A stretch of DNA of 64,000 nt, from assembly GCF_006438725.1 (NCBI RefSeq), contig NZ_RCZD01000001.1:496001-560000 (forward strand). Reading direction: 5' to 3'. Shown here one piece after another: positions 29,372-39,962 of the stretch (positions are counted from its first letter, which is position 1; each line of letters opens with the position of its first letter). Below the pieces are notes generated by a model. It saw only the letters and a list, made by a program, of their open reading frames with translations. It was not told the origin of the DNA and searched no databases. The DNA is from Ewingella americana. Lineage in GTDB: Bacteria > Pseudomonadota > Gammaproteobacteria > Enterobacterales > Enterobacteriaceae. Made by a program: the position numbers and the translations under genes.

Positions 29372-32300
29372 TCAGGAACTGCCCGCCTCAGTATTGACGA
29401 TCGCGGGCTGCTCGGCGGCAAAACCGCGTAAACCCACCACATGGACATGTTCATGATTATTGAATACTTTACGCACCAGTTTATAGGTGGTGCCTTTCTC
29501 TGGGCTGATGTTTTCAGGGGCAGCGATAATCAACTGCATCTCCAGTCGATCACAGAGTTCGAACAGCGTGGCAATAGATTTGGCATCCAGTCGCGCTGCT
29601 TCATCAAGGAACAGTAAACGGCAAGGCGAGATATCTTTACCGCGCATACGGCTCGACTCTTCCTCCCAGCTCTGCACCACCATCACCAGAATCGACATAC
29701 CGGTCCCGATAGCTTCACCAGTAGAAAGTGCACCGCTCTCTGCACGCAACCAGCCGTCAGATCCACGGTTAACTTCCACTTCCATCTCCAGATAGTTGCG
29801 GTAGTCGAGCAGCTCTTCACCGATGGTCTGCGGCGTACGCTGGCCCATATCGATTTGTGGATTCAGACGCTGATAAAGTTTAGCCAGCGCTTCCGAGAAG
29901 GTCAGACGGTTGCTGCTGAACAGATCCTGATGTTGTTCTTGCTGCTCAGACAGCACATCGAGTAATCCGGCATGTGCTTCACGCACATTAACGTTAAGCC
30001 GTACACTCTTCACCTGACCAAAGGCCACGGCCTGCAGGCCTTGGTTCAGTTGGCGAATACGGTTCTGCTCGCGTTGAATGGTTTTGCGAATAATGTTCGC
30101 TACGCTTTTTGAGCTTAGCGCCAGTTGCTGTTCGCGTGCGGTCAGTTCTTCGGTCAGACGGCCCAGTTCGATCTCCATCTGCTCAATGGCTTCAACCGGG
30201 TCATCGGTCCGAATAATATCCTGGCGGATACGTTCGCGCAGATGCTGATAAACGGCAATGTAGAACTGGATTTTACGTTCAGGACGCTTCGGATCCTCAG
30301 AAAGTCGCAGCACGTCACGCAGATGTTCGTTATCTGCCACCGCCAGACGCAAGGCACCGAGTGATTTATCCGACATCGAGCGCAACTCATCGCCGTCCAT
30401 GTAGGCCAGCTCGCGGCGGTGTAGACGGCGCTCAACACCGTTATCTTTCACCAGACGCATCACGGCACACCAGCCCGCTTTTGCCGTCACTACCTGTTCG
30501 CGGCTCTGATGGTAATCGCGTTCTAGTTTGCGTAATTTCTTCTGCAAGTTGTCCATTTCGGCTTCGCAGAAAGTGATCTGTTTTTCCAGCTGGTTGCAAC
30601 GCGAACGGTTGGTGCTCAACGCTGCATGCAGTTCGTCACGGCGCAATTTAGCGCGCGCTTCCGCATTGGCATCGGCCTGAACACCGATGTCCTGCAACTC
30701 CTGCCCCAACTCTTTGAGCATGTCACGCTTGGCATCAAACGAGCTTTTAAGTGACGCTAGCACCTGGCTGTACTGGGTGAACTGGGCCTGATGCTGGCGC
30801 AACAGGTCACGGGCACGAGTACGTTCCGCTTCAGCATGTTCGAGACGCTGGCGCAGTTTGTCATTCAAATCTGAGTTTTCAGTCAGCATGCCGGCAGAAT
30901 CGGTATAACCGAAATGCGCACGGCGCTGAACCACTTCGGTCAGCGAGAAGGCCTGTTGTTTGGCCAGACGCTGAGCGTGCTGCGCCTGAGCATAATCTTC
31001 TTTTAACTGTTCATGCTGTTCCGGGTCGCTTTGTAATACAGATACCAGCGGCTCCAGCTTGGTCAGCGAAGCACTGTGCTGCTGGATAAAGCGGGCAGAG
31101 TCCTGCGCCTCTTCCAGCTCTTCACGCAATTCCTCAACACGATCAATCAGCGTCTCATCACACAGCAGACCAACGCGCGGTTGCAGCTTATTGAGCATCG
31201 TGAAGGCGTCTTTTGCCTGTTCATACTGTTGGCGCTGCTGCTGATTTGCACCTTCATGTGCATTAAGCGCACGTTCCAGCTCACCACGGCGGGCACTCAG
31301 GCTACGAATATCAGCCTCTGGATCGGCATCAAACGCGACGGCCAGGTGGCTGCCGATAAAACGGCTGAAGGCCTGATGCACTCGCTGAATTTTCTGCACA
31401 TCAAACGACAGGTTGGCATAACGCTCGGAAAGTGTTTCACGCTCTTTATTGAGCGTCTCGAGTCGGTTATCACGCGCCGCACGGCCAAACAGCGGCACCT
31501 GAGGGAAATGGGAATAACGCCACTGGCGCTCACCACTTTTCACCAGGACTGCGCCAGGTAACTCTTCGACGGCAAATACGCTGTCATCAAAGGACTGCGG
31601 ATCCCCTTCAATCAGATATAAATCTTCAGGGCAATCATCCAGGCCATCGAGCTGATCGCGAATGCGTGATAAGTCAGGCACGACGATGGCATGGCGTGAC
31701 GGACCGTACAACGCGGAGAAGTACGGCGCATCGTCAATGGTCACGTCATCATAAATTTCTGACAGAAGCACGCCACCAAAGCGTTCCGCCAGGGCAATCA
31801 TGCGAGAATCTTCAGCACCGCTTGGCTGGCTAAGTCGGGTTATCTGCCCTTCAATACGGCGTTTTTTTGCCGCGACTTCATCACGTTCAACCGTGGTTTC
31901 GCGCTCGCTTTCCAGCAGTTGCTGCATATGCTCAGTCACCTGCTGGCTGCTTTCCAGCGGTTCTTTGCTTTGCTCGCTCAACTGGCTGAGGGCTTCCTGT
32001 GCGGCCAGCCAGACAGGAGCACGAGCCGTCAGTTCACGAATGCGCGACTGAACTTGTTCGAGTTCCTGACGCATTTCCATACGGCGTTCGCCAGCCTGGG
32101 AAACGACCAAAGACAACTCTTCAATCTGTACGTCGAGTTCGCGTTGCAGTTCATCAAGATCTTCAGGATGTACGTCTTGCCCGGTGCGCTTGCAGAACTC
32201 CTGCAACTGACGCTCAGCATCCTGCTGCTCGCGCAGACGTCCTTCCAACTCGGTAAGGCGCATACGCAGTGGCTCAACACGTTCGGCCTGATGCTGCTGG

Positions 32301-33820
32301 GCAGACCAGTCACGCAACAGTTCTCGGGCGGTTTGCCAGGCTTCACTGCGGCTGACTTCACCGGCGATTTTCACCACCAGTTGATAAGCATTTTCGAACT
32401 GGCTGTGCGCGGCATCGGCCACGCTCATTTTCTGTTCCAACATCAGCAAGATGTCTGTCGTTTCTTGCTCTTTGCTCTGGAAGGTTTCCAGCCACTCTTC
32501 GCTGTTTTGAATTGTCAGATCGGGGATCTGGCACAGTTCGCGGGCACGTTCGATAGCATGCAGCGCCTGCTGATACTGAATGGCACGAGTTTGCTGTACA
32601 TCCAGCGCCTGCTGATAATCGGCCAGCTGGCTTTTGAGTTCATCGACTTCGAGTTCAGCGGCTTCCGCGCGCGCTTCATGCTCAGTGTGCAGTTCACCGG
32701 CTTCGGCCACCACTTCATTTTGTTCTTCGAGGCGATAGGTCAGCTCTTCGAGATCGCCTTCGTAGCGCTCGATTTTTTCCTGCTGACGCATCGCGGTCTG
32801 CACCAGACTCAGGTGATCACTGGCCGCCTGATAGTCAGTTTCCAAATCGCTTTGTGAACCGCTCTGCTCGGCCAGTTCACGTGCCATTTCAACATGGCGA
32901 TACTGCTCACTGGAAAGCTGTTTGCGGCTACTCAGTAAGTCATTTCGCAAAACCAGGGCGCCGTCGAGATGAATACGACGATCGTTAGCATGACGCATGT
33001 AGTCCGCAGCAACGTACGAAGTGGCTTCTGAAATCAGATGCTTAAACAGATCACGGTCAGACTGGGTAACGCGAATGGCTTCCAGCGTCATGCGGTTTTC
33101 GCGCAATGCGGCTTCCATATCCTGGAAGGCTTTACGCACGCCGCTGTTTTCCGGCAACAAGTAGTCACGCAGAGAGCGGGTAATGGCACTGGAGATACCG
33201 CCATACAGCGAGGCTTCAATCAGACGGTAAAATTTGCTGCGATCCGAGGCCGTGCGCAGGCGGCGCGGGATAACACCCAGGTCGAACATCAGCGAGTGGT
33301 AGTCAGTAATGGAGTTGAACTGCTTGAACTGTACCCCTTCCATCGCTTCGACGTTGTCTTTCAGTTCCTGCAAAGAGAGCACGCGCGCCTGACGTTCACC
33401 CACGGTTTCCGTGAGGATTTCGGTCGGTTGAATCGACGTTGGCAAGCCCTGAATGGTGAAGGGTTTGATGTCCACTTTGCGGTCACGCCCGGCAACCTGT
33501 TGCAGGCGCACGCCGACGATCACCCGCTGATGGCGAGAGTTAACCACGTCCAGCGTCGAATAACAGACGCCCGCACGCAATTTACCGTGCAGGCCTTTGT
33601 CGCGTGAACCCGAGGTGGCGCCTGCTTCCGTGGTGTTACGGAAATGCAGCAAGGTCAAATCGGGGATGAGCGCCGTGACGAACGCTGCCATGGTGGTGGA
33701 TTTACCGGCACCGTTACCGCCGGAAAGCGTAGTCACCAACGCATCAAGGTCAAATGTCCGGGCAAAAAAACCGTTCCAGTTAACCAGCGTCAGTGAGCGA
33801 AATTTACCGCGTTCAATCAT
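29372..33820 (-). CDS. mukB: Chromosome condensin subunit MukB
   Basis: This 1482-residue SMC-like ATPase is the core of the MukBEF condensin, which organises and segregates the chromosome and binds topoisomerase IV. The N-terminal head has Walker [12 protein letters not shown] (near residue 35). Long coiled coils surround a central hinge (about 650-780), and the C-terminal head has the signature [17 protein letters not shown] and Walker [14 protein letters not shown]. The length matches E. coli MukB (1486). The start overlaps the mukE stop by four bases (ATGA). Long plus-strand frames inside it are shadows of the coiled-coil codon bias. Confidence 0.98.
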   Translation of the reverse strand: MIERGKFRSLTLVNWNGFFARTFDLDALVTTLSGGNGAGKSTTMAAFVTALIPDLTLLHFRNTTEAGATSGSRDKGLHGKLRAGVCYSTLDVVNSRHQRVIVGVRLQQVAGRDRKVDIKPFTIQGLPTSIQPTEILTETVGERQARVLSLQELKDNVEAMEGVQFKQFNSITDYHSLMFDLGVIPRRLRTASDRSKFYRLIEASLYGGISSAITRSLRDYLLPENSGVRKAFQDMEAALRENRMTLEAIRVTQSDRDLFKHLISEATSYVAADYMRHANDRRIHLDGALVLRNDLLSSRKQLSSEQYRHVEMARELAEQSGSQSDLETDYQAASDHLSLVQTAMRQQEKIERYEGDLEELTYRLEEQNEVVAEAGELHTEHEARAEAAELEVDELKSQLADYQQALDVQQTRAIQYQQALHAIERARELCQIPDLTIQNSEEWLETFQSKEQETTDILLMLEQKMSVADAAHSQFENAYQLVVKIAGEVSRSEAWQTARELLRDWSAQQHQAERVEPLRMRLTELEGRLREQQDAERQLQEFCKRTGQDVHPEDLDELQRELDVQIEELSLVVSQAGERRMEMRQELEQVQSRIRELTARAPVWLAAQEALSQLSEQSKEPLESSQQVTEHMQQLLESERETTVERDEVAAKKRRIEGQITRLSQPSGAEDSRMIALAERFGGVLLSEIYDDVTIDDAPYFSALYGPSRHAIVVPDLSRIRDQLDGLDDCPEDLYLIEGDPQSFDDSVFAVEELPGAVLVKSGERQWRYSHFPQVPLFGRAARDNRLETLNKERETLSERYANLSFDVQKIQRVHQAFSRFIGSHLAVAFDADPEADIRSLSARRGELERALNAHEGANQQQRQQYEQAKDAFTMLNKLQPRVGLLCDETLIDRVEELREELEEAQDSARFIQQHSASLTKLEPLVSVLQSDPEQHEQLKEDYAQAQHAQRLAKQQAFSLTEVVQRRAHFGYTDSAGMLTENSDLNDKLRQRLEHAEAERTRARDLLRQHQAQFTQYSQVLASLKSSFDAKRDMLKELGQELQDIGVQADANAEARAKLRRDELHAALSTNRSRCNQLEKQITFCEAEMDNLQKKLRKLERDYHQSREQVVTAKAGWCAVMRLVKDNGVERRLHRRELAYMDGDELRSMSDKSLGALRLAVADNEHLRDVLRLSEDPKRPERKIQFYIAVYQHLRERIRQDIIRTDDPVEAIEQMEIELGRLTEELTAREQQLALSSKSVANIIRKTIQREQNRIRQLNQGLQAVAFGQVKSVRLNVNVREAHAGLLDVLSEQQEQHQDLFSSNRLTFSEALAKLYQRLNPQIDMGQRTPQTIGEELLDYRNYLEMEVEVNRGSDGWLRAESGALSTGEAIGTGMSILVMVVQSWEEESSRMRGKDISPCRLLFLDEAARLDAKSIATLFELCDRLEMQLIIAAPENISPEKGTTYKLVRKVFNNHEHVHVVGLRGFAAEQPAIVNTEAGSS

Positions 33821-34545
33821 TCCTGTTCATCCTCTGCGCTCTCATTTCCATGCTCTGCCTGCGGTTCACCGTCATCATTTTCATCATTGAGCGACAGGGC
33901 ATTTTCAATCGGCATCGCTTCACCGTCGCGGATCATCCGCAACTGTGCTTCGCGGGCATCATCACCGCTGCGCACGTCAGCGCCGAAACGAAACACCGCT
34001 TCGGTGATACGGAATTTGGTGCTGTCAGCACCCATAAACCACACCATGCCCAGACGGCGCAGGCGATTGAGTGAGGTTCTGACCTTATCCTGCAGTTTCT
34101 GACGGTCCAGATCCGAACCGGTGGAACGCTGGTTGACGTATTTCATCAACTTAGATTCGTCCGCCAGACTTAACAGCTCGTCGTATAACTCCTGCTGGGT
34201 AAAAATACCCTCATGTGCCAGCCGCTCAGGGCTGAGGTACAGATAGCAGAGAATTTTGCCAACCATCATATCCAGTTCGGAAAGCACCGAGCGCGGAATA
34301 AGGGTGGTTGAACGCGGGCGCAGGTAAAAGAATCCTTCCGGCGCACGGATCAGTTCAACGCTGTAACGATGGTAAAACAGCTCTAATTCTTCCTGATAGT
34401 CCATCAGGAAGGCGTGGTTATCCAATTCATCAATGCCAATGTGACGGCCAGAACGAAGCTGACTGTCCAGAGCAGGAAAGAGGGAATTTGCCAACGCCTG
34501 CGCCAGCTTAGCTGGCATTATGTGTTCAATATTTGTCGATGACAT
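33817..34545 (-). CDS. mukE: Condensin subunit MukE
   Basis: This 242-residue winged-helix protein is a kite subunit that bridges MukF to the MukB heads. It matches E. coli MukE through most of its length ([57 protein letters not shown]). The C-terminal 30 residues are acidic and variable ([20 protein letters not shown]). The start is the ATG at 34545 ([20 protein letters not shown]). The frame is open 27 codons earlier, inside mukF, but those are not conserved. mukE overlaps mukF by 20 bases and mukB by four. Confidence 0.97.
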   Translation of the reverse strand: MSSTNIEHIMPAKLAQALANSLFPALDSQLRSGRHIGIDELDNHAFLMDYQEELELFYHRYSVELIRAPEGFFYLRPRSTTLIPRSVLSELDMMVGKILCYLYLSPERLAHEGIFTQQELYDELLSLADESKLMKYVNQRSTGSDLDRQKLQDKVRTSLNRLRRLGMVWFMGADSTKFRITEAVFRFGADVRSGDDAREAQLRMIRDGEAMPIENALSLNDENDDGEPQAEHGNESAEDEQE

Positions 34546-35848
34546 GGGCCTGCACCTTGGCTCCGAAATCATTGATTGCCTGCCATTCGGCTGGCAACCC
34601 TGAAAAATCTGCTTCAGCCACACCAAGGCGCACGGCCTGGTCGACTACAATTCGCGCTACGTCAAAATGCCGCGCACGCGGATACTGCTCGAGATAATCA
34701 CGCATCACGGTTCCCAGGTTGAGTGGCGTCTTCTGTTGTTGATAAACCAGCAATGCCTGTTCAATCAACGCGGTAAGTTGTTCACGTATTTCACTGAACT
34801 CTTCGTACTCGAGATCCGGCGGTAATTCCCCGGTCACTTCCTCACTGCGCAAAGCCAGCTCTTCGTCACGCATATCCAGCAGACGTTCAGCATTGGCAAA
34901 CGTCAGAGTCCAGGGCTGGTCGAAATAGTTTTGCACCGACTGGCGTAAACGTTGCGCAAAGACGCGGTTTTTATCCATGTCGATGGCAGTACGAATAAAT
35001 TTGTGGACGTGGCGATCGTAGCCAATCCAGAGGTCAATCGCCTGCTGGCCCCAACTGGTTATACGGTCAAGCTTACTTTGCAGATCAAACACCAGTTTGT
35101 CGACAAAACCCAGCTCGCCGTCGCCCAGGGTGTACTCCTGAATACGCAGTAAATGCGCCTGGAGTAAGTCGCCTGCGGCTTCCAGCGTATCTTGCAGTTC
35201 ACGTAGCGTACCGGAGGTTTCAGACAATAACATTTCACAGCTTGAAATAGCCGCACGCCAGTCTTTATTGAGCAGTGAAGCGATGTCATCTTTTACACCC
35301 TGCTGCTGTTCGTCCATGATCCTTTGGGTCAGATCGATACTGTCAAAGATCTCAGCCACGGAGTACTTGAGCGGGGCGAAAACGTTGCGGTGCCAGTGAA
35401 ATTCGTCGCCGCCCTCTTCGGCGGCATCCGCCGCACGCTTAAGTTCCTGCGCCACGATAGACAACTGCATAGAGAGTCGCAATGTGGAAAATTCGCGCTG
35501 GCGAATATAGTAGTCGGTAATGCCAATTCCCAGCGGGGTTAAACGATAGATGGCATTGCCATCAGCCAGTTCACTGACAAAACGATTGAGTAAACGCTGA
35601 CGCACCATGTCATTAATGGCGTTATTGGCACGTACGGTGACAGTTTCATGCGTCTGCTCGAAGCCTTTGCTTACGTGACGGAACGCATCAACCAGTTCAC
35701 CTTCACTCATTTCCCCATCAAGGCGCTCACCATTGAGCGTAGCGATCGCCAGAAGAAAGGCCAGCCTCTCCGTTGGCAGCGAAATTGAGAAGTCATTTTT
35801 GCGTGCCCAGGCGACCAGTTCGGGTACAGTCTGGGAAAATTCACTCAT
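34526..35848 (-). CDS. mukF: Condensin kleisin subunit MukF
   Basis: This 440-residue kleisin links the two MukB heads and dimerises through an N-terminal winged-helix domain (about 1-110: [20 protein letters not shown]). The middle helical part binds MukE (about 290-330), and the C-terminal winged helix (about 360-440) contacts the MukB head. The length equals E. coli MukF. It overlaps cmoM upstream by four bases and mukE downstream by 20, so cmoM-mukF-mukE-mukB is one transcription unit, as in E. coli. Confidence 0.97.
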   Translation of the reverse strand: MSEFSQTVPELVAWARKNDFSISLPTERLAFLLAIATLNGERLDGEMSEGELVDAFRHVSKGFEQTHETVTVRANNAINDMVRQRLLNRFVSELADGNAIYRLTPLGIGITDYYIRQREFSTLRLSMQLSIVAQELKRAADAAEEGGDEFHWHRNVFAPLKYSVAEIFDSIDLTQRIMDEQQQGVKDDIASLLNKDWRAAISSCEMLLSETSGTLRELQDTLEAAGDLLQAHLLRIQEYTLGDGELGFVDKLVFDLQSKLDRITSWGQQAIDLWIGYDRHVHKFIRTAIDMDKNRVFAQRLRQSVQNYFDQPWTLTFANAERLLDMRDEELALRSEEVTGELPPDLEYEEFSEIREQLTALIEQALLVYQQQKTPLNLGTVMRDYLEQYPRARHFDVARIVVDQAVRLGVAEADFSGLPAEWQAINDFGAKVQAHVIDKY

Positions 35849-36630
35849 GATTCGTCCTTCAGATTGGGTTTGTGCGCCATCACGTGGATGTAACGTCCCA
35901 AACTAACAAAAGGTTCCTGTCGGCAATAGCGCTGCTCCAGCGCCAAGAGCTCGTCAAAATCCTGTTTATGTTGTTGCCTGTTACGCAGGTAATCGTGGAA
36001 TACCCGGACACCCGTCTTGCCGCAGATCTGCATGCCCAGATCGTCAAGCCATTGGTAGACCTGTTGGGGTTCCAGCGGGTGATCGGGCAACAGCGAACTT
36101 TTTTTTATTTTTGGAACGCCAGCCTCAACGTGGCCGAAATTACCCAAAATCATGTGCCGCATGACCAGACCGTGGATATTGTAAAACATCAGCGACAGCG
36201 CGCCACCGGGCGCGAGGCATTCGGTTAATGCTTGTAATGCCGGTTGCGGTTCCGCCAGCCATTCGATCACCGCGTGGAACAATATCAGATCAACTGGGTG
36301 TTCCAAATGCTGTGCGATGTTCTGAGCCGGACATTGTACAAATTGCATGTTCCCGCTCACACCTTTTTCATCGGCAGCCACTTTGGCGCGGCGGATCATC
36401 TCACCTGACAGATCACACAACAAGACCTGATGTCCTAAAGCGGCCAGTTCACACGCCATTTGCCCTTCACCACCGCCAGCATCCAGAATGCGCAGCGGGC
36501 GGTCGGGCAGTGTTGCGATCAACTGCTGTAAATCCTGCCCCAGCACCGCCTGACGAATTCGTCCTTTCGTCGTGCCGTAGATATTGCGCGAAAATTTTTC
36601 AGCAATATCGTCGAAATTGCGATCCTGCAT
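35845..36630 (-). CDS. cmoM: tRNA 5-carboxymethoxyuridine methyltransferase CmoM (SmtA)
   Basis: This 261-residue SAM-dependent methyltransferase makes the methyl ester of 5-carboxymethoxyuridine (mcmo5U) at the wobble position of some tRNAs. The Rossmann-fold motif I is [20 protein letters not shown], with [11 protein letters not shown] following; [12 protein letters not shown] is motif IV. The conserved start [19 protein letters not shown] places the ATG at 36630. The frame stays open 46 codons upstream, but that stretch lies in the divergent promoter region with elyC and has no homology I recognise. It was formerly called smtA. Confidence 0.96.
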   Translation of the reverse strand: MQDRNFDDIAEKFSRNIYGTTKGRIRQAVLGQDLQQLIATLPDRPLRILDAGGGEGQMACELAALGHQVLLCDLSGEMIRRAKVAADEKGVSGNMQFVQCPAQNIAQHLEHPVDLILFHAVIEWLAEPQPALQALTECLAPGGALSLMFYNIHGLVMRHMILGNFGHVEAGVPKIKKSSLLPDHPLEPQQVYQWLDDLGMQICGKTGVRVFHDYLRNRQQHKQDFDELLALEQRYCRQEPFVSLGRYIHVMAHKPNLKDES

Positions 36631-36787
36631 GGAATGACACCTGCTGCGAGAAGAAGAAATGAGTTGATTGCTCATGGCGGACTGACCGACCAGCCTGCTA
36701 TTTTGGCACAGGCTGACATAGAATAAATCATCCTGACGTGGATTCATTCCCGGATGCCGTTTTTTCACTCAAAAGGAGCGCTTTCAG

Positions 36788-37561
36788 ATGCTGTTTATGC
36801 TCAAAAAAACTGTTGGTGGGTTGTTACTGCCTTTGCCGTTTTTATTATTGCTGATGGCATTCGCGTTGGTTTTGCTGTGGTTTACCCGTTGGCAGAAGGC
36901 CGGCAAAGTCTGTTTTTTATTGAGTTGGTTGATTCTGGCCTTGCTGAGCCTGCAACCCGTCGCCGATAGCCTGCTGAGTCCGCTCGAAAACACCTACCCC
37001 ACTTATCAGCCGAACACGGCAGAGCCGGTGAAATATATTGTGGTACTCGGTGGCGGCTATACCTATAACGCCGAGTGGGCCCCCAGCTCGAATCTGATCA
37101 ACAACAGCTTGCCGCGCGTGACGGAAGGGATCCGCATTTACCGGCTGAATCCGGGAGCAAAAATGATTTTTACCGGCGGAAAAGCCGTGACTAATCCGGT
37201 GAGTTCGGCGGAAGTCGCGGCTAAAGTGGCGATAAGCCTGGGTGTGCCGGAAAGTGATATCCTAAAAGTGGATACGCCGCGCGATACGCAGCAGGAAGCC
37301 AAGCAGGTCAAAGCGCTGATTGGGCAACAACCGATGGTGTTGGTGACCTCCGCTAATCATCTGCCGCGCGCCATGATTTTCTTCCATGAGCAAGGACTGA
37401 CACCAATACCGGCTCCCGCTAACCAGCTGGCGATTGACTCCCCGCTGAATCCGTGGGAGAGAATATTGCCAAGCCCTCAGTTCTTATCGCACAGCGAGCG
37501 CGTTTGGTATGAAAGCATGGGAAGAGTCTGGCAATGGCTGCGAGGCAGCCCGCCGGAGTAA
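36788..37561 (+). CDS. elyC: Envelope biogenesis factor ElyC (DUF218)
   Basis: This 257-residue inner-membrane protein has two N-terminal transmembrane helices (about 8-32 and 40-60) and a periplasmic DUF218 domain with IVVLGGGYTYN, IFTGGKA and SANHLPRAMIFFHEQGL. In E. coli ElyC affects the undecaprenyl-phosphate supply for peptidoglycan at low temperature and enterobacterial common antigen balance. It is divergent from cmoM, with ycbJ convergent two bases after its stop. The N-terminus MLFMLKKTVGGLLLPLPF agrees with E. coli. Confidence 0.95.
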   Translation: MLFMLKKTVGGLLLPLPFLLLLMAFALVLLWFTRWQKAGKVCFLLSWLILALLSLQPVADSLLSPLENTYPTYQPNTAEPVKYIVVLGGGYTYNAEWAPSSNLINNSLPRVTEGIRIYRLNPGAKMIFTGGKAVTNPVSSAEVAAKVAISLGVPESDILKVDTPRDTQQEAKQVKALIGQQPMVLVTSANHLPRAMIFFHEQGLTPIPAPANQLAIDSPLNPWERILPSPQFLSHSERVWYESMGRVWQWLRGSPPE

Positions 37562-37563
37562 GC

Positions 37564-38457
37564 TCAGTTCAGCCACGGCAACAGCTGCTGGCGCGCATAG
37601 TCAAAGGCGCGCCGGTCAAATTGCCCGGTATGAATCAGATGAGAGACAGATTCCCAGATAATATAGAGCCAGCGTCTGGCGAGGAAAGTGTCAGAGACTG
37701 GCGCACGCTGTAAGTAGCTGAACAGCAGTTCTTCGCTCATGCCCTTTTCCCACAGGCGAAACAGATCGAACTCGCGCGGTGCCCACAATACAGTTCCCGG
37801 ATTGATCATCGCCAGTAGCTGGTCACTGCGCGGATCTTTCAACAAGCTGCGCAATGACACATTGCCATGTACCAGAACCGGGTTGTCATCGAAGTCAGCA
37901 AATAAGTCGTTCATGCTGGCTCGGGCACGAAACAGCAACGTGCGGTCATCCTGCGTGAGAATGCCGGACTGTAGGTTAGTTGCCGAGGCCCACAGCACTT
38001 CTACCCGTTGCTGATACCACGCCGTCCAGTTATTTTCCTGTGTGCTGTCGACCGTACCGACGCAACCGTGGCTATCAATACGATGCCATGCCAGCAAACC
38101 CTCGACAATTTGCTCCATCAGCACATTCCAGCGCTGTGGGGTGCGGGTCGGCGCTTCGGCAGAGACACCGCGCAGACGCTCAATCAGTAGGATCTCTTTA
38201 TAAGGGGGCTGACGTGTAGTCACCATGCCAAATATCGTCGGCACCCTGGTAACACCCTCGCGAGCCAGCATCGACAACTTATAAGCTTCCTGCGCGGCAA
38301 TACCTGCACAGGTAAAACTCTTCGCCAGCAGCGACATCGCATGCCCCTGCTCATCATAAATGGCAAACAGATGGGCATAGGGTTGTTCGCTGACACATTC
38401 GAGACGAGAGATACGCTCTCCCAGGACGAGACTTAATTCGGCTTTCAGCTGTTCCAT
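37564..38457 (-). CDS. ycbJ: YcbJ, aminoglycoside phosphotransferase-like protein
   Basis: This 297-residue protein matches E. coli YcbJ and belongs to the phosphotransferase (APH/choline kinase-like) superfamily. A kinase-like segment ILLIERLRGVSAEAPTRTP, a catalytic-loop-like NPVLVHGNVSLRSLLKD (HGN in place of the HGD/HxD Brenner motif) and LWAPREFDLFRLW after it are visible. The Asp-to-Asn change at HGN is shared with E. coli YcbJ, so catalysis is doubtful and its job is unknown. The start is either ATG 38457 (MEQLKAEL, as in E. coli) or ATG 38463; neither has a strong ribosome binding site. It is convergent with elyC. Confidence 0.9.
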   Translation of the reverse strand: MEQLKAELSLVLGERISRLECVSEQPYAHLFAIYDEQGHAMSLLAKSFTCAGIAAQEAYKLSMLAREGVTRVPTIFGMVTTRQPPYKEILLIERLRGVSAEAPTRTPQRWNVLMEQIVEGLLAWHRIDSHGCVGTVDSTQENNWTAWYQQRVEVLWASATNLQSGILTQDDRTLLFRARASMNDLFADFDDNPVLVHGNVSLRSLLKDPRSDQLLAMINPGTVLWAPREFDLFRLWEKGMSEELLFSYLQRAPVSDTFLARRWLYIIWESVSHLIHTGQFDRRAFDYARQQLLPWLN

Positions 38458-38664
38458 AATCATTGCACTGTAGTGAATGGGCTCTGGGTCATGATGGAAG
38501 CATTACCCGGGGATTTCTCCGTTTCAGATCAAGGAAAACGGCATAAATTTGCCTGGGTAACAATAGAAAGGCGATGTGGCTGGATGCATAAGGGAAAAGC
38601 CGGAATGTCGCAATGACATTCCGTATCAGTGCCGGTAACGGAAACTCACGGTTACAGGCTTTAT

Positions 38665-39414
38665 TTAGTGATCGAAGAATTCACGTACACGCTGCAAATC
38701 TTCGGGTGTATCGACACCGACAGAAGGAATGGCTTTAGCAACCGCAACGTGAATTTTTTCACCGTACCAGAGTACGCGCAGTTGCTCGAGCAGTTCAATA
38801 TTTTCCAGCTGACTCGGCGCCCAGGAGACATAACGCCTGACGAAACCGGCACGATAAGCGTAAATACCAATATGACGTAGGAAAGTGTCGCCCACGCTCT
38901 CTTTCGATTTGGCAAAACGCTCCCGTTCCCAGGGAATGGCCGCACGCGAGAAATAAAGGGCGTAGCCATTGATGTCCATCACCACTTTCACCGCATTCGG
39001 ATTGAACGCTTCTTCAGCGCTGCTAATCGGCACGGCTAGCGTAGCCATACCTGCTTCACAAGACGCCAAATTTTCTGCGACCTGACGGATAATCAGCGGA
39101 GGCACCAGTGGCTCATCGCCCTGTACGTTCACGATGATATCTTCATCAGTAAAACCGTAGTGCTCGATGACCTCCGCCAGACGTTCAGTACCGGACTGAT
39201 GATCGGCGCGGGTCATACATGCTTCGCCCCCCGCCGCCTGTACAGCGCTGAATACATCAGGATGGTCCGTCGCCACAATGACGCGATCGGCACCCGATTC
39301 CAGAGCGCGCTCCATTACATGGATCACCATCGGCTTTCCGTTGATATCAGCCAAAGGCTTGCCGGGCAAACGGCTGGAGGCAAAGCGAGCGGGAATGATA
39401 ACAATGAAACTCAT
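38665..39414 (-). CDS. kdsB: CMP-KDO synthetase KdsB
   Basis: This 249-residue enzyme joins CTP and KDO to CMP-KDO, the activated sugar for the lipopolysaccharide inner core. The nucleotide-binding N-terminus is [15 protein letters not shown], and QGDEPLVPP and PWERERFA are conserved metal and substrate segments. It overlaps ycaR by four bases (ATGA), so the two are translated together. The neighbours lpxK and msbA are also in lipid A and LPS biogenesis. Confidence 0.97.
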   Translation of the reverse strand: MSFIVIIPARFASSRLPGKPLADINGKPMVIHVMERALESGADRVIVATDHPDVFSAVQAAGGEACMTRADHQSGTERLAEVIEHYGFTDEDIIVNVQGDEPLVPPLIIRQVAENLASCEAGMATLAVPISSAEEAFNPNAVKVVMDINGYALYFSRAAIPWERERFAKSKESVGDTFLRHIGIYAYRAGFVRRYVSWAPSQLENIELLEQLRVLWYGEKIHVAVAKAIPSVGVDTPEDLQRVREFFDH

Positions 39415-39593
39415 GGATGCGTCTCGTCAGCTGATAGCGCGCGGGCTTCTGTTTCTAACAACACCGGAATGCCGTCGCGAACCGGGAAAGCGAGCCCGTC
39501 CACTTTGCACACTAACTCTTGCGATTCTTTGTTGAAGTAGAGCTTACCGGTACAGACAGGACAAGCGACTATTTCGAGTAAACGATGATCCAT
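39411..39593 (-). CDS. ycaR: Trm112-like zinc protein YcaR
   Basis: This 60-residue protein has the Trm112/UPF0434 fold. It starts [18 protein letters not shown], giving one CPxC pair (CPVC) and a later Cys in [19 protein letters not shown]. It begins at the ATG at 39593; the open frame runs 61 codons further upstream, but those are not conserved. It is coupled to kdsB by a four-base overlap. The function in bacteria is not established; the fold is known to support methyltransferases in eukaryotes. Confidence 0.93.
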   Translation of the reverse strand: MDHRLLEIVACPVCTGKLYFNKESQELVCKVDGLAFPVRDGIPVLLETEARALSADETHP

Positions 39594-39770
39594 ACTTCCT
39601 CCCCGAGATTGCCCACATGGCAAGCAGCCCAATGCAGCAATGTTTTTTTGAGATAAACCTTTAGGGTGCCGAGAATACCATAAGCCGTAACAGGTCGTTA
39701 ATCGGGAAGCGGCAGGTAAGGGTTGCGAGAGTGTTAAGAAAAAAATATTGGGATGTTGGTTACGATAATA

Positions 39771-39799
39771 TTGCAAACAGGTTTATAGCGGCGTAGAAT
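39771..39799 (+). promoter_or_regulatory. Sigma70 promoter of the small-RNA/small-ORF locus
   Basis: TTGCAA (39771-39776), a 17-base spacer and TAGAAT (39794-39799) form a near-consensus promoter. Transcription should begin near 39805-39807. It drives the AzuC-like unit and is divergent from ycaR. Confidence 0.7.
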
Positions 39800-39805
39800 T
39801 TTTAA

Positions 39806-39821
39806 TGTGACCTGCATCACA
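39806..39821 (+). promoter_or_regulatory. CRP site over the transcription start
   Basis: TGTGA-CCTGCA-TCACA has both CRP half-sites perfect with the standard six-base spacing. Its centre (39813.5) lies about +7 to +9 relative to the predicted start, a position from which bound CRP would block initiation or escape. This predicts repression when cAMP is high. Confidence 0.65.
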
Positions 39822-39848
39822 AAAACAAATCAAATTATGAGAGTAAAA

Positions 39849-39899
39849 ATGAAACTGATCAACAAAATCATCTCAATGTTCGCGAACTTCAGTAACTAA
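39849..39899 (+). CDS. 16-residue AzuC-like small protein
   Basis: The frame encodes MKLINKIISMFANFSN. Its ATG lies six bases after GAGAG. The first 14 residues align without gaps to E. coli AzuC as I recall it (MKLRKILKSMFNNY), sharing MKL, SMF and an Asn, with an aromatic residue at position 14. Lys and Asn on one side and Ile, Leu, Met and Phe on the other would form an amphipathic helix, so membrane or protein association is likely. E. coli AzuC has 28 residues, so this form lacks the second half. The frame lies inside the predicted small RNA and overlaps no other gene. A regulatory-only role of the RNA is the main alternative. Confidence 0.5.
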   Translation: MKLINKIISMFANFSN

Positions 39900-39929
39900 T
39901 ACTGGCTTCACCTGCATTCATCGTGAAAG

Positions 39930-39959
39930 AACGGCCACTGAATGTGGCCGTTTTGTTTT
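39930..39959 (+). terminator. Rho-independent terminator of the AzuC-like unit
   Basis: Perfect nine-base arms AACGGCCAC and GTGGCCGTT enclose a five-base loop and are followed by TTGTTTT. The T-run lies only on the plus strand, so the signal serves the small transcript and not ycaQ. Confidence 0.85.
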
Positions 39960-39962
39960 ACA

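Larger units (their letters stand above)
39806..39958 (+). ncRNA. Candidate dual-function small RNA, AzuCR-like
   Basis: A transcript of about 150 bases is predicted from the promoter at 39771-39799 to the terminator at 39930-39959. It contains a 16-codon ORF near its start and about 30 bases of structured-looking sequence before the terminator, where a TTCAC/GTGAA stem can form. The layout (strong promoter, CRP operator, tiny ORF, intrinsic terminator) is that of E. coli AzuCR, a CRP-repressed dual-function RNA. It is inferred from sequence only; expression and targets are not shown. Confidence 0.55.

Noticed and set aside
31919-32857. 312-codon plus-strand frame inside mukB
   Set aside because: It is antisense to the coiled-coil part of mukB, where codon bias opens the opposite strand.
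29372-34545. MukB and MukE genes read as a Wadjet/MksBEF-type plasmid defence system
   Set aside because: No nuclease subunit (MksG/JetD) is present; sequence, size and gene order with cmoM are those of chromosomal MukBEF.
37564-38457. ycbJ as an antibiotic resistance phosphotransferase
   Set aside because: The catalytic-loop Asp of HGD is Asn (HGN), the gene is a conserved core gene, and E. coli YcbJ has no known resistance role.
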